Shown: piece after piece, positions 10,318-21,658 of the stretch
Numbering within the stretch: the first letter of the stretch is position 1
Layout: each line of letters starts with the position of its first letter
Origin: Phoma sp. XZ068
Taxonomy: Eukaryota; Ascomycota; Dothideomycetes; Pleosporales; Didymellaceae
Assembly: GCA_004835665.1 (NCBI GenBank)
Contig: RBKR01000020.1
Location: 558,001 to 622,000 of the forward strand
Direction: 5' to 3'
DNA: 64,000 bases
The notes under the pieces: generated by a model
Databases searched by the model: none
What the model was told of the DNA's origin: nothing
Seen by the model: only the letters and a program-made list of their open reading frames with translations
Position numbers and translations under genes: made by a program

Positions 10318-12095
10318 CTACTCATACCCTGCAACCTCCACCTTCTCCGGAAACGCAGGCGCATCCAACCGCGACACACACGCCGCCTTCCAATTCTTCG
10401 GCGTAATCTTATCCACCACGCCCTTGAACGTCTCCAGCGTGCAGAATGTCGTGTCGCCCTCGAGATGCTTCCCCGCTGCTTTGCACGCGGGGATCTGCAT
10501 GATCTTGTCGTTGTACCGCACTCGCACGTAGTATCCCTGCAGCTCTTCGCGCTGGGAGGACGTTAGTTCTGAGAGAGGCAGGCGGGCCATGCTAGTAGGT
10601 TGAGGGGCGTCGGAGAGGGTGGTGGGATTTGTGCGGCCGAAGAGGGAGGACCACCACGTTTGTGCTTTTGGGGGTGCGGAATGGTTCAGTGTTGGAGTTG
10701 GAGGGCGAGAAGGCGATGGGGAAGGCGCGGTCTTGGATCTGAAGAGCTCGAAGGCGATGTGGCTTGTGAACGGCGGCCACTGTTCGTTGTCGAAGGCGCC
10801 GAGGGAGGTCAGGGCTGCGGCGAGAGTGGTGTCGTGGCAGCCCGAGAGAGCGAGTTTGGTGTTTGTTTCGCCGCCGCGGCCGCGCCCAAGGGCCCCGTCA
10901 CTGCCGCCGATTTCTAAGAGGCCGTCGCGTCCGTTGTTCTCTACGCTGCCAGTCATGCGCGAGGCGATGTCGCCCAAGAGACCGCCGATGCCGAGCATAC
11001 GGTATTCTGCTGACTCGGTGTAGCCTTTGAACCACTCCTCGACAGCGATTTTGTCGATGATGGCGCGCGCTTTGGGGTCGTAGAAGTCTTTGGGGAGCTT
11101 GGTCTCCGGGCCGTGGGCGTCTGTTGCGTTGATAGTGTCCATGATTCCAGAGAGTCTTGGTCGAGAATCTACCGCTACTTTGGCTTCGTCAGGCATGTAC
11201 TTAGACATGAGGTTCGATAGGTACTGCATGTCTTCGGTATCATTCCAACGTTCAGCGGTTCGTTGCGCAAAGGCGCGGCTGAGCTGGCCAAAACGTCTGC
11301 AACTCGCATCATTGGGGAAAAGAGTCTCATCGGCGGGCGTCCTAGTAATGATGGTGGGAGGAGGGAAATCAGCCGTCCGCGCAGATGGTGGGTAGAATCC
11401 CCAGAACGCTTGTTGGACGGACTCGAGAGCTCTTGGGATGGGAGTAGCCCGCAGGTAGATCATGTCACTATCAGCAATGAGCTTTGGCATGAACTGGAGC
11501 TGATCAACGTAGAGGTGGCGAAGACGTTCACCAAGGGCCATGGTGGTTTGGCGACCTTTGTCGGTAAGCTCTCCTGGTTGACAGATCGCATCAAACTCAT
11601 TCTGTGGCCCTGATGCAATTACTGTGGATTGTCAGTAAGCTGTGTAGAATTGGAAAGATCAAGAATACCTGGCCCATCATCCATGCCGAAGGTCTCGATT
11701 CGTCGGCGGTACTTGAGCTGATCCCACCGTGTGAAGTCTTTGGTGCTCATGATGACACTCGATAACTGCCGTGCAGCATTGCAGTATGGCCAGTCTGCTA
11801 TCTTCAGTATTTGGACATCCTCACATCCCGCGATATAGACGTACATGGCTGCAATCCGGTCTGTTGCCATGTCAGTTATCCGTCCTACGATAGTTGAAGA
11901 TCGACTTACGTTCTGAAAACGCGGTGATACTGGCGTCCGTTCACCATGGCGTAGGAGCTGTTACGTTGTCAGGTAAATTCACACCAGGACGAGACCATCT
12001 CTTACGATTTGCACAAGTTGCAACTCCAGCTCTTTCGGATATAACTTCTTGAGTTCTTCTTCGGAGTAGAACGGTCTTGGAATATGAGTTGTCAT
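10318..12095 (-). CDS. Histidine acid phosphatase, intracellular type, with a one-base frameshift in the catalytic motif
   Basis: Branch-2 histidine phosphatase related to lysophosphatidic/acid phosphatases; about 528 aa if the frame were intact. Exons on the minus strand: 12095-12006, 11958-11910, 11860-11845, 11797-11669, 11621-10318. There is no signal peptide (start MTTHIPRPFYSEEEL). The N-terminal catalytic motif LLRHGE lies in exon 2, but the continuation RTPVSPRFQN is one base out of frame: the exon reads GAAACGG where GAACGG would keep RHGERTP. Downstream the frame is coherent through the 16-nt exon 3 (TGLQP), exon 4 (DWPYCNAARQL) and exon 5, which holds the second catalytic motif SGCHDTT. 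Possible explanations are an assembly indel in a short A run or a real inactivating mutation. A CACGTG site lies upstream, in the divergent promoter shared with the PPR gene. Confidence 0.85.
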
Positions 12096-12474
12096 GATGC
12101 TCAAGTTGAAGCGTCGATGAAACTATCAGCGACAGGAATTCAATGCGTCAATTATACAGATCTAAGATACAATGATTGTTGACTTTTGACAGAGAAGAGT
12201 GCGCTGAACTCAACGAGTCGGGCAAGCAGTTCCCGTCACGTGCTACGTCATTGGGTCATCGTCGGCCGGAGCTTTCCTTTTCGGGATTCGCGCATCGACG
12301 TATTTTGGAGCGCGGGAAGCTCGTCGCTACTTATCACCACGATCCGGAATTGAGAACGTGTAGGAGTTCTATTCTTATTCTAGAGGGGTCGTAGCGCGTT
12401 CACTCGTAATGCAGAGCAGGTGATAGATATTGTAGTCCTGTAAGTAGCGACATCGGTGCTGAAATGCACAACTA
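12096..12474. other. Divergent promoter between acid phosphatase and PPR gene
   Basis: Shared 5' flank of two divergently transcribed genes. It holds a CACGTG E-box and a nearby ATTGG (reverse CCAAT) at about 12250. No coding sequence is supported. Confidence 0.5.
12237..12242. promoter_or_regulatory. CACGTG E-box (possible PHO-type site)
   Basis: A perfect CACGTG palindrome lies 142 bp upstream of the acid phosphatase ATG. bHLH regulators of the Pho4/NUC-1 type bind CACGTG at phosphate-responsive genes. The placement fits a phosphatase gene, but the hexamer is common and other bHLH factors use it. Confidence 0.35.
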
Positions 12475-12522
12475 ATGCAGCCGTCAGTTCTTTCGTTCAC
12501 TCTACCGGTCGATTGTTTCGTT

Positions 12523-15363
12523 ATGTTGGGCTCGTCCGTCTGTCGCCAATGTAGAGCGCACCTCAACCCACGCCGTATACCGTCCAGAATTCCTCAATGG
12601 CAACCGCGAGCCACGTTCATCTCGCTGCGCGGTCGGCAGCCGCAAGCCGACGCCCAAAAACCCGCAGCACAAACACATGCAGATGAGGCAAACGCCGCAC
12701 ACGGAAACGACCAAAATCCCTTGTACAACCTGATCGATCAACCTTCAACGAGTGATCCGGCCCGCGGCAGCGGATCTCAGCGCGTTGGACGATATTCAAG
12801 ACAGCTGCGCGACAGCACAGGAAACGTGGTAGAGCATATCGATCCCGGTCGTCCAGAGACAAATGCAGCTGTAGAGGATGATACTAAATCGTATGCGACG
12901 CGCCTTCATAAGCGTCTGCTAGATCCAAACGAAGACATGGTGAAGATCTGGGCATTATTCAACAACACCTACACATCGGCAGACTGCGAAGCTCTTACGA
13001 ACCCCTCGGTGGATGACATGCGCATAATAAACGACAAGTTCCTATTCGGCAAGCTTCTTAGACGTGTAGTCCGGGAGTTCTGCGTAGAAGGAGAGCGCAC
13101 GGTCACGCCAGTAATCGCTTTGTTCAGGTACGAGCAGCTCGGCATCGCCCCTCCTGGTTTATGGATCAATGCCGTGATTGAACCTCTAACGCATCAAGTG
13201 ATGCTCGCCGCCAATGGTGTTAGTTCACCACTGCAAAGGGATTTATCCTCCCTACTTTTTGAACTTGTCTCAGTCTGGCGGCTGTTCTTCCAATGCAAAG
13301 GGAACGGCAAGGCCCCACTGGAGGCTATAAGCTCAGAGTGGAACTTACCCGCCGTTGATGATTTGCCCCAGGTTGCCCAGTCGAAGGATTTCAATTATCG
13401 CTTACAGGAGTTCCACCCAAAATCCATCGGCAGTCCGACTTTGGGGTTCTGTGCCATCTACATGTTCAACCTGTCCGACGCCATTAATTCCAACGAGTCT
13501 CTCAAATCTCAAGCAGCACCTTTCCTAGGTCTGTTAGGTCGTGTTCTGGCTGGCGCAAGAGTGAATGCTGTTTTGAAATACCCGGCGTACTCGAAGCTTT
13601 TCACATCTCTCCCTAAAGAGGTGCAGGATGAGATCAGAAAAGAAATCGAGGCAGCGCCCAGAAAGGCTGTGAGCATGTTGGGACAGCGACCAACGAGCTT
13701 CGGCATAGAAACGACCGAATCGACTGGTCATGCTACGACTGATCTGGAGTCTTTCAATCTCAAAGCAATAGCGCGCGCAATCGAAGCCAAAGCATCACCT
13801 ATGGTGCTTGAGGGTCATTGGAAGCGCGTTGTAAGGGACTACACACAGGGCGGCAAACCGTCGATACCGCCGAGAATTTACAATGCTTTCTTATCTGGAT
13901 ATTTGGTCCTTCGAGAGGCCAAGCGCTCAGTCGAAGTATGGAATCACATGATGGCAAACGGCGTCAAACCTGAACTGCCCACTTGGGTTGCAATGCTCGA
14001 AGGATGTGCAAAAGCAAAGGATCTTGATGGCTTCAACGCGATGTGGGAGCGTCTGCAGAGCGTCGGCTTAGAGCCAGACAATTATGCCTGGACAACGCGT
14101 ATACACGGCCTGATGTCGTTTCGTCAAATCGATGTTGGCCTGCAAGCTCTTGATGAGATGGGGAACAGATGGAAGTCAGCAGAGACTATCAAGAACACCC
14201 CTCCGTCAAAGCCCATGAACTCCAAGGGCGCCAAAAATTCTCCGACTTCTGCGAGCCTGACCAACCACTGCACAAAACCAACTGTGGAGGTCATCAACGC
14301 CGCTGTCTCTGGTATCGTTCAACTGCCAGCGACTGCTCGCATAAACCAGCAGAAGCGTATCGATTATGCGCAGAAGATACTCAGATGGGGAACGCAGTTC
14401 GATGTTAAGCCTGATACGCGTACATTCAATATCCTCATCCAGCTATACCTTCGCGCGGGCGACAATGCCACGGCATTCAAGATCCTCAAGCAAATGGAGC
14501 TGAACGGACTATCAGCAGACGTTTCGACACATACCATGCTCATGACAGCAGCCTTCGACAACCACACCTTGGACGGTATGTCGGAAGCTGATCAAGCAAG
14601 GCATCTCATCAAGATGTTTGAAGACCTGGAGGCTGGTGGCCTACGCTTGAACGCCTACGTCTACGCAACAGCCATTGACCGTCTGCTAAAGCAATACGAA
14701 AGCCACAATGCTGTCCGCATTATCATTGACCACATGCGCGCCCGCAACCTCTCACCAAGCGCACATGTCTACACCTCACTTATAACCTTCTACTTCCAAC
14801 AATCACCACCAGCCATCGAAGCCGTCGACTCGCTGCTATATCAAATCTTCGAATCCGCGCACACCGACACCGACAGAATCTTCTTCGACCGCTGCATTGA
14901 GGGCTATGCTGAACATGGCGAAGTAGGCAAGATGATGAGCGTGCTCCTACGCATGTCCAAGGACGGCAAGCACCCCGGATTCCCAGCACTCACGGCGGTT
15001 ATCAAGGCGCTCGTTGAGGCCGGCGATCTGGATCGCGCGCGATTCATCGTGCGAGATGTGCAGCGTGGCGAGGGCATTGCGCAAGGCGGTGTCAGGGGCG
15101 CATACAACGACCAGAAGCACTTTCTACACATCGCGAAGAACTTGGGTGTCGGGGTGGATGAGGAGCGTATGGGAGACATGTTCAAGGTGCCGAATGATGC
15201 ACGGGTACTTGATGAGCAGATCAAGGTGAGGATGCAAAAGGAGCAGGAGGAGAGTGAGAGGCATGCTGCACAGGAGCCTGAGCAGACGCGTTCTGAACTG
15301 AGGGACTTGGGGCCTCCAGAGCAGGAGATCCACAGCTTCCTGGACAGTGAGCCGCGACGCTGA
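12523..15363 (+). CDS. Pentatricopeptide-repeat (PPR) protein, probably mitochondrial
   Basis: Single-exon gene of 946 aa from the ATG at 12523. An in-frame ATG at 12475 would add 16 residues, but the start at 12523 has a purine at -3 and opens a classic presequence (MLGSSVCRQCRAHLNPRR..). PPR helix pairs are recognisable from about residue 430 on, for example VEVWNHMMANGVKPELPTW, FNAMWERLQSVGLEPDNYAW, FNILIQLYLRAGDNATAFK and VRIIIDHMRARNLSPSAHVY. PPR proteins bind specific organellar RNAs and act in processing, stability or translation. The N-terminal third has no recognised domain. The C-terminus is Glu/Gln-rich. Which RNA it binds cannot be told from sequence alone. Confidence 0.92.
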   Translation: MLGSSVCRQCRAHLNPRRIPSRIPQWQPRATFISLRGRQPQADAQKPAAQTHADEANAAHGNDQNPLYNLIDQPSTSDPARGSGSQRVGRYSRQLRDSTGNVVEHIDPGRPETNAAVEDDTKSYATRLHKRLLDPNEDMVKIWALFNNTYTSADCEALTNPSVDDMRIINDKFLFGKLLRRVVREFCVEGERTVTPVIALFRYEQLGIAPPGLWINAVIEPLTHQVMLAANGVSSPLQRDLSSLLFELVSVWRLFFQCKGNGKAPLEAISSEWNLPAVDDLPQVAQSKDFNYRLQEFHPKSIGSPTLGFCAIYMFNLSDAINSNESLKSQAAPFLGLLGRVLAGARVNAVLKYPAYSKLFTSLPKEVQDEIRKEIEAAPRKAVSMLGQRPTSFGIETTESTGHATTDLESFNLKAIARAIEAKASPMVLEGHWKRVVRDYTQGGKPSIPPRIYNAFLSGYLVLREAKRSVEVWNHMMANGVKPELPTWVAMLEGCAKAKDLDGFNAMWERLQSVGLEPDNYAWTTRIHGLMSFRQIDVGLQALDEMGNRWKSAETIKNTPPSKPMNSKGAKNSPTSASLTNHCTKPTVEVINAAVSGIVQLPATARINQQKRIDYAQKILRWGTQFDVKPDTRTFNILIQLYLRAGDNATAFKILKQMELNGLSADVSTHTMLMTAAFDNHTLDGMSEADQARHLIKMFEDLEAGGLRLNAYVYATAIDRLLKQYESHNAVRIIIDHMRARNLSPSAHVYTSLITFYFQQSPPAIEAVDSLLYQIFESAHTDTDRIFFDRCIEGYAEHGEVGKMMSVLLRMSKDGKHPGFPALTAVIKALVEAGDLDRARFIVRDVQRGEGIAQGGVRGAYNDQKHFLHIAKNLGVGVDEERMGDMFKVPNDARVLDEQIKVRMQKEQEESERHAAQEPEQTRSELRDLGPPEQEIHSFLDSEPRR

Positions 15364-18300
15364 TGCTGAGGTTTGGTTTGACGATGGTAGAGGCCTCGTC
15401 AGCTCGCTGCAAGGCTTCACGTCACAGCCTCAGGCGTCGTGGCGCGCAGGAAGCCACGCACGGATTGTATGCCACAAATGTATATCTAGACCGGCATATT
15501 CATGCCAATGTACAACGACTACCTATGTACGACACGCTTCGCACAACGGTCGCACATCCCCCTTGGCAATTGCTTAACCGCTTTGACGGTGCGTGCGACA
15601 AAGCTTCGCAGGCCAGTCTCGCTAGCAAACGTTGTGCACTCTGACGCGTAAAGCACTAGAAGAGCGTCTCAACACAGATTGATGTTTTGGATGCGCAGGG
15701 CGTCCCGCGGCGCTGGCACATTTGCCGGAACGCGCCAGCGGGACTCTAGTGCGCATCGCCCTGACTGGCGCGAATGGCGTGTACAGCATTCTTCCATAGT
15801 CTGAAACACTTTTGTCTTCACCGAACACGTGGGAAAAACATCAACAGGGAGCCCACTACTTTGATGTTGTGGCTAGTGAAGGTCAAAACAATGCAGACTA
15901 GTGAAATGTCTTTGAGGCCGCGCGGTCACTTCACTGGCAGCCATTGCTGGCGTTCTGGTCGAGGCCGGGCAAAGTTACTAAAGTAGAAAAGTAGATGAAG
16001 AGGAAATGAAAAAGGCGTCCGGTATCGTGCCGCAGCAGTTCAGACCATCGGATGCGGTCCGCTCACTAATCCCTTTCTTCGTGCTCCGCGAATCGTGCAA
16101 TTCTATACTACCATAGTAGGTAGGAGTGCCTGGGCTCTCCTATCTTGCGTACCGATCACGCCCCTTGCTTTGAAGCCATTGGCGCGACTCGCACGTGCAT
16201 GGGGAGGTTGCCTGAAAGGGTAGATTGGCTGTGATAGCGGCGGAGATAGTCTCACTGCCGCGTAGGCCTCATGCTGGTGGCATCCCCTTCATCGTTTTGT
16301 GTGAGGCGGCAACGTGGATAACGGAAAAACGGAACAGGGAGTCTGGTCGAGCGTCTGGTCGAGACTCAAGTGGTGAGGACCATGTTCAGCTGAGGTAGGG
16401 AGAAAGGGAGGGATCAGTGAAGGAGTGTTTGGGGTCGATGAAGGGGATGCTGGCCGTATGACGGAGAGTCAACAGGTGGACGGTGGGTCGGTAGGAAAAT
16501 AGACTGCCACAAGGAAACATGCAAAGTGAACGTCGGATGGTCGACCGGGCATAAGACGACAGTGGTGACCTTGTCAATTCCTGCTAGTTGAAGCTATGAT
16601 TGCTTGGGTGCTTGAGTACTGACCGCAGTCTGATACAGATGCAGCTTTGTGGTAAGATTACGTTGCTGGGTCGCTGGCCAGGAGGGCAGTGTCACTGCTC
16701 CAATCTCAGGGCCGTTCGATAATTCAGCCTTGAATCTTAGATGGGATTAAGGTTGGCTGAGTTGGAGTCTGCCCGCCAATACCTGCCAGTTGTCAACTGA
16801 GCTGTGAGCGTGGCTTATTGTTTGGCGCAGCAAGGCTGTATGAGCATAAGCCCAGTAAGCCAAGATTGGTACCGCATTAGGGCACATGCTGCAGCCTATG
16901 AAAGTTGGTTTCCTATCTGGATCATGTGAAGAACAAGACCAAACTTGTCCTTGGTCTGTATCGGCTTTGCAACTAGAAAGATCTTTTCGACCAATGGATG
17001 TGGCGCAGCGCATGGCCGTTGAACTTTGCTGTCCCGAACATCACAATCTCTCCGATCTCGATAGTGGATGCTAAAGACATGGATGCTGACTTCTGCCCTG
17101 ATATTGGGTCAGGAAATGGCGCAGAGCGGGTGAAGGATGGCAAGCGTTTGTTGGTCGGAAGGTGCACGGCATGCTCCGCAGCGGCACTTGTGCAGTGACA
17201 GCTCTGACGTCCCAGCGCCATGAAATTCGCGTGTTTCATGCCTACCAAGTTCTAGTTTGCGTAGTGAACAGAATGCAGACGCTTAGGTCATGCATGTTTC
17301 GAAAAATACCTTACGTGTCGAGGGGCAGTCGTGAAAGGCTTTCCAAAGGTGATAGTCGATAGCAAATGTTGGACGAGATCTACGGTTGGTCGTCTTAGGC
17401 CCGGCTTTGCGGTCGCTAGCATGCGTCGACTCAGGAACCAATTGATTCTCCGGGCCGACGAAGAGAAATCAAGGAGTTTCTGCGGGTCAGCCAGTTCAAG
17501 AGCAGCAGTTATGACGGCATATGCTCCGCTCTGGCTGCCCGCGACAACGGTTTTAACTTGCTGCTGGAAAGCGTAAATAAATCTTCTCAGGCTAAGAGGA
17601 CGTTGCGGGGCAATGATATTATCTCTGATATACACACTGATTCTGCTTGGAGAGTGCCAAAGAGGGTTACTTCAGGCACGTGACGAGTTGGATAAATGCT
17701 CACCCGTCAGATTTGAGTGAGACCCAAACCTCTTGGGAAGGTCTTCGCGCTGTGGCCGCATTAATGCAAGGAATCGACGAATCACAGCGGCTTCGCAGGC
17801 ATGCGCCCGAAGATTCTGCACAGCCTCAGGCTGAACAACGGTGGTTCCTCCGTAGGCCATCGGTGTCGGCAAAGGGCAGCCACCGCGTGCATGCGCTGCG
17901 TAATGCCAGGCCTCGATGTCTTCGCAAGTGTCTTGAGGGGGTCCGAATCTGTCAGACGGGACAAGTGTTGTTATCGTAGTCCTGTCGCTGTTGTTGCGGT
18001 CATGGGCCCCTCGTTCCAAGGCTGTGGAAGTGGGGAGGCAGCTCGTGCTGGGCTCTGTCAACAAAGCATGATAGATTACCACTTCTGTATCATTCAGCCA
18101 TGACATGGGGTTGCGATGCCATGCCTGTGCTCTCCAGGAGGCAGACCCACGTCTGAGCGGCCGGACGGCGGAGGGAAAGGATCGACCGAAAACTCGACCC
18201 GGCTGGGATGAGCTTGTCCATTCCCGAAATAGGGCGATTGTGCTCCGCCTCCCTGAAACGCCTCACATCGGCCCCAGCAAAAGACCGCTGATGGCCTCCT

Positions 18301-18602
18301 CCTTGATCGACCCATCTCCCTCGCTCTTGATCCTTCACACCCACCAAACCACTCGCTATCTCTATAACCACCATTTCACTTCACTCTTCGACCGCGCTCG
18401 CGACGCTTTTGCAATCGTCACAGAGAGAAACCAGCTGCTCAGCCACACTTTCGGCAAAACCGGACCCATAAACGAGCTGACGCGTTCTTCTGAAGCCTAC
18501 TAACCGCCTTGGTCCCTTCCCAGCGCCGCACCCCAAAGTACGTCTCTGCCTGCCTCAGGGCTCTACCACGACTTCCCAGGACCACCCCATACATACGCAA
18601 CC
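15364..18602. other. Long intergenic region upstream of the bZIP gene
   Basis: 3.2 kb without a supported gene. It holds the PPR 3' flank and probably a long promoter/leader for the bZIP gene. Several small ORFs occur on both strands. The best candidate is a two-exon minus-strand arrangement (18106-17288) discussed in the findings. Close to the bZIP start the DNA is pyrimidine-rich (18290-18380), and a GTACGT..CCCAG pair at about 18538-18580 could be a leader intron. No TE or tRNA signature was seen. Confidence 0.45.
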
Positions 18603-20431
18603 ATGGCTACTGCCGTCCAGCCCGCGATGATCATGGCTCCTGCCTTCAACCCTCACATCAACCAGTGCCAGGATCCGGATCAGGAGTTCTTCGACTTCAG
18701 CCAACTGCCCTCACCCACACAGCCCGGACTCAAGCGCGAGTCGAGCGCAGTCTCCAACATCGCAAGCCCGACCAGCACCACCATCGACGAGGAACTGCAA
18801 GAGGCTGCTAAACCCAGCCACGAGTATGAGCGCTTCAAGCAACAGACTGGCATCCCCTCTGGCTCTCTCGCTGGCCTGAACGCCGGTTACAATTCCGGCT
18901 ACCCTGTCTTCTCGTCGTCTGGACTTGATATGATGGGCAACGACTCGATGATGGACGGATGGAACAGCGGCATTGGCATGGACATCAACATGGGCATGGA
19001 TTACGCGCCCAACGCACCCAACACATACATGTCCTTCAACAACGACCAGGACGACTTTGTGGACCCCAGCGCCATCCAGCAAGAGGAGGTCCCCGCCGTC
19101 AGACTCTACCCTGGCATGCACCAGCAGCAGGCTGCTCTTGCCAAGGCACAGCAACAGGCGCAACAGCAAGCGCAACAGCAGCGTCAGCAGCAACAGATCG
19201 CACACCAGAGGCAACAGGCGCAGCTGCACGCACAGCAGCAACAGCGCCCCACACCATCCCAGAGCAGCCGCAAGACGTCTAGCCCATTGAGCGACGCGCG
19301 CACAGAGGAGACCATCCAACGTGTTGTTGCTCAAATCCGCGCGGACAGCCAGAACGCTGCTCTTGCCTCTCAGGACCCCAACGGCAACGTCCTCCCCCAC
19401 ATCATCCGTGCCAAGAAGGACGAGGAGGATATGGACGAGGACGAGCGTCTCCTTGCTTCGGAGGAGGGCAAGAAGCTCAGCTCCAAGGAGCGTCGCCAGC
19501 TTCGCAACAAGGTCTCTGCTCGCGCTTTCCGCTCGAGGAGGAAGGGTAAGCATCACTGCTGTTAACACTTGAACGTTGCTAACATGCCACAGAATACATT
19601 GGACAGCTCGAAGGCGAGGTCGCCATGAAGGTCCAGGAAGCCAATGAGCTCCGCAACCAGAACCGTGCCCTGATGGAGGAGAACGCCCGCTCGCGCGCTT
19701 TCATCGAGCGCCTGCTCAGGCACAAGGCTTTCGGTCCTTTCCTCGAAGACTTGGTTGCTGAGGAGAACATCGCAGCCCAGACTCCCCTGGCTTCCATGCC
19801 TTCAACCTCAACTCCCATCACCACCGCACCGGCACCGGCTCCTGCCTCCTTTCAGTTCTCTCAGCCTGAGAGCACCCACGTTGGCATGACCATGGTCCCC
19901 GAGACTCAAGTCGACTTCTCGATGCTCAACATCAACAACAACAACAACGCCAACAACAACGCCAACTGGAACATGAACAACGGCTTCAATGGCTACCAGC
20001 CCCGCGTCTTCGCTGTTACTGAGCTTCCCGAGGGCCCCGCCAACCCGCTTGACGTCTCCGCCATGTCTGGCAAGGGTTACAGCACCATCTTCGCTGCCGA
20101 GGATGAGGCATCCACCGAAGAGGAGCTCAAGCCTGAGTACCCGGTCATCGAGCGTCCCGTGCAGACTCAGCAGCCTGCCATGGCCACCATCGAGGAGGGT
20201 GAGGTCGAGGACGAGGAGTACGATCTGTACCGCTCCTCGCCGGCCCCATCTGCTGCTCCTGCACCGTTTGAGATGACCTTTACCAACCCCGAGAAGTCCA
20301 GCCGCTTTACCTTGGTTGTCTCGAATGAGGCTACCGAGGCCATGCTAGCGGAGCGCCTGGAGAGGAAGATGACTGCCATGGAACCCGCATTCCAAAGAAT
20401 AGCAGCCATCACATCGATGCTCGACTGTTAG
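18603..20431 (+). CDS. bZIP transcription factor with Gln-rich region
   Basis: DNA-binding regulator, 593 aa, two exons (18603-19545 and 19593-20431; 47-bp intron). The N-terminal half is acidic/Ser/Met-rich and includes a poly-Gln stretch (about residues 173-214). The basic region reads SKERRQLRNKVSARAFRSRR and carries the N-x7-R signature; the intron falls directly after it. The zipper follows (EYIGQLEGEV..ANELRNQNRALMEEN), with leucines at heptad spacing in part. The extended SARAFRSRRKEYI basic region places it in a conserved filamentous-fungal bZIP group; I do not assign it to a named factor. The C-terminal part is Asn-, Pro- and Glu-rich and probably an activation region. The long upstream intergenic space suggests complex regulation, which is inference. 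Confidence 0.92.
19120..19244 (+). repeat. CAG/CAA-rich tract encoding poly-Gln in the bZIP gene
   Basis: An interrupted run of CAG and CAA codons with Ala, Arg and His interruptions lies within the bZIP coding sequence. Such tracts vary in length between strains. Confidence 0.8.
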
Positions 20432-21658
20432 TACGGTCTGCACATGATTGCCTTATTCGTTCCAACATGCTTGTGCCACCTTAGCGACCTTTTCATCTCG
20501 ACCGCATTGGCGAGACAAACACCTTCACTTCTAGACTGCTCTGTATGACTGTACGATTTCTTTTGTCACCTATATCCCAAGCTGAGCCTATTGTGGGCCG
20601 CTGGAAGTCTGGCGTTGATTTGTTGCGTTTCCTTTGTTTGGGTGCTCGAGCCGCCCGTTGTGGGCGTGCTGAGCAGGGTATGGGCGGGTGTTTTCACTTG
20701 GTTGTGTATATATAGATTGGATCGGCGTTGTACTGCTGCAGTGAAGCACAACGCGGTCTGGTTGATAGTGCTGAATGGATCAGTAAAATGCTACTACCCT
20801 GTGCCTACTGTGTGATTGATTGTCATCAAGACTGCATTGTCTCGGCACATTTAGGATCGGCACATTTACTACATGTACATCTACCCCGGACCTAAACTAA
20901 CCTAACCTAACCTACTGGTACTCTCAAGCCATAACGTTCTTCGGCATTACTCTCTTTTCTTCCAAGCTCGACAAGCCCGTCTGGTATCTGGTAGATTACA
21001 TTGCTTACCAACACACCACCTCACTCCATCCGTCCATCAGTCCACTCGACTGGCCTTCGCTACCCGCCCACCCATATCTGGGGAGAACAGGGTTTCACAT
21101 GCAACGCCCTCAAGCCCAGCATTGGCATCTCGTTTCACGGAGCGGAATTGTCATCTCAGTCTCCGGACCGAAACTACGTCCGGCCCGAACTGAGCATTTA
21201 TCTTCGGGGCTTGGCTGGCTGTAGTACCTGCGTGCTAAGAAGATGGTATAGGAGCGGATATGCCGGGTGCTTGCTGGGGTAGGGAAGGGTGGTCGTGCAG
21301 GTAGTTTGGTAATATTACAAGTGATCGCTGGGGGTGCTGGGGTCTGGGGAGTTGGGGTGTGTGGCTGGTGAGGTTTACATGGGAGGGAGATAAGGTTTGG
21401 GTGGAAAGCGTTCCTGGTGCTTCCGCGATCCGGGCGGTCCGCTTGGTCCGCGAGACAGGCTGGTGTATTGGTCAGTGTTTTGCTGTGTAGAGATTTATAA
21501 CCCCTGGAGCTCTCGTCTGTTTGAAGGGCGCTAGGTTGAGGAAAAGCTATGTATTGGTTTGGTGTATGTCGGATATATAAGAAGAGATCTAATTGTCGTA
21601 AGTAGTAAGAAATATGACACAGTGAAGATGCTCGTCCTTCGCAGCAAAGTATCATGCT
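20432..21658. other. Intergenic between convergent genes
   Basis: 3' flanks of the bZIP gene and the GPI-type protein gene. It contains a short telomere-like CCTAA cluster, listed separately. No coding sequence is supported; small ORFs look random. Confidence 0.45.
20891..20915. repeat. Short telomere-like CCTAA repeat
   Basis: Four to five CCTAA/CTAA units in tandem (cctaaactaacctaacctaa). They resemble, but do not exactly match, the fungal telomere unit CCCTAA. Too short to imply a former chromosome end. Confidence 0.45.
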
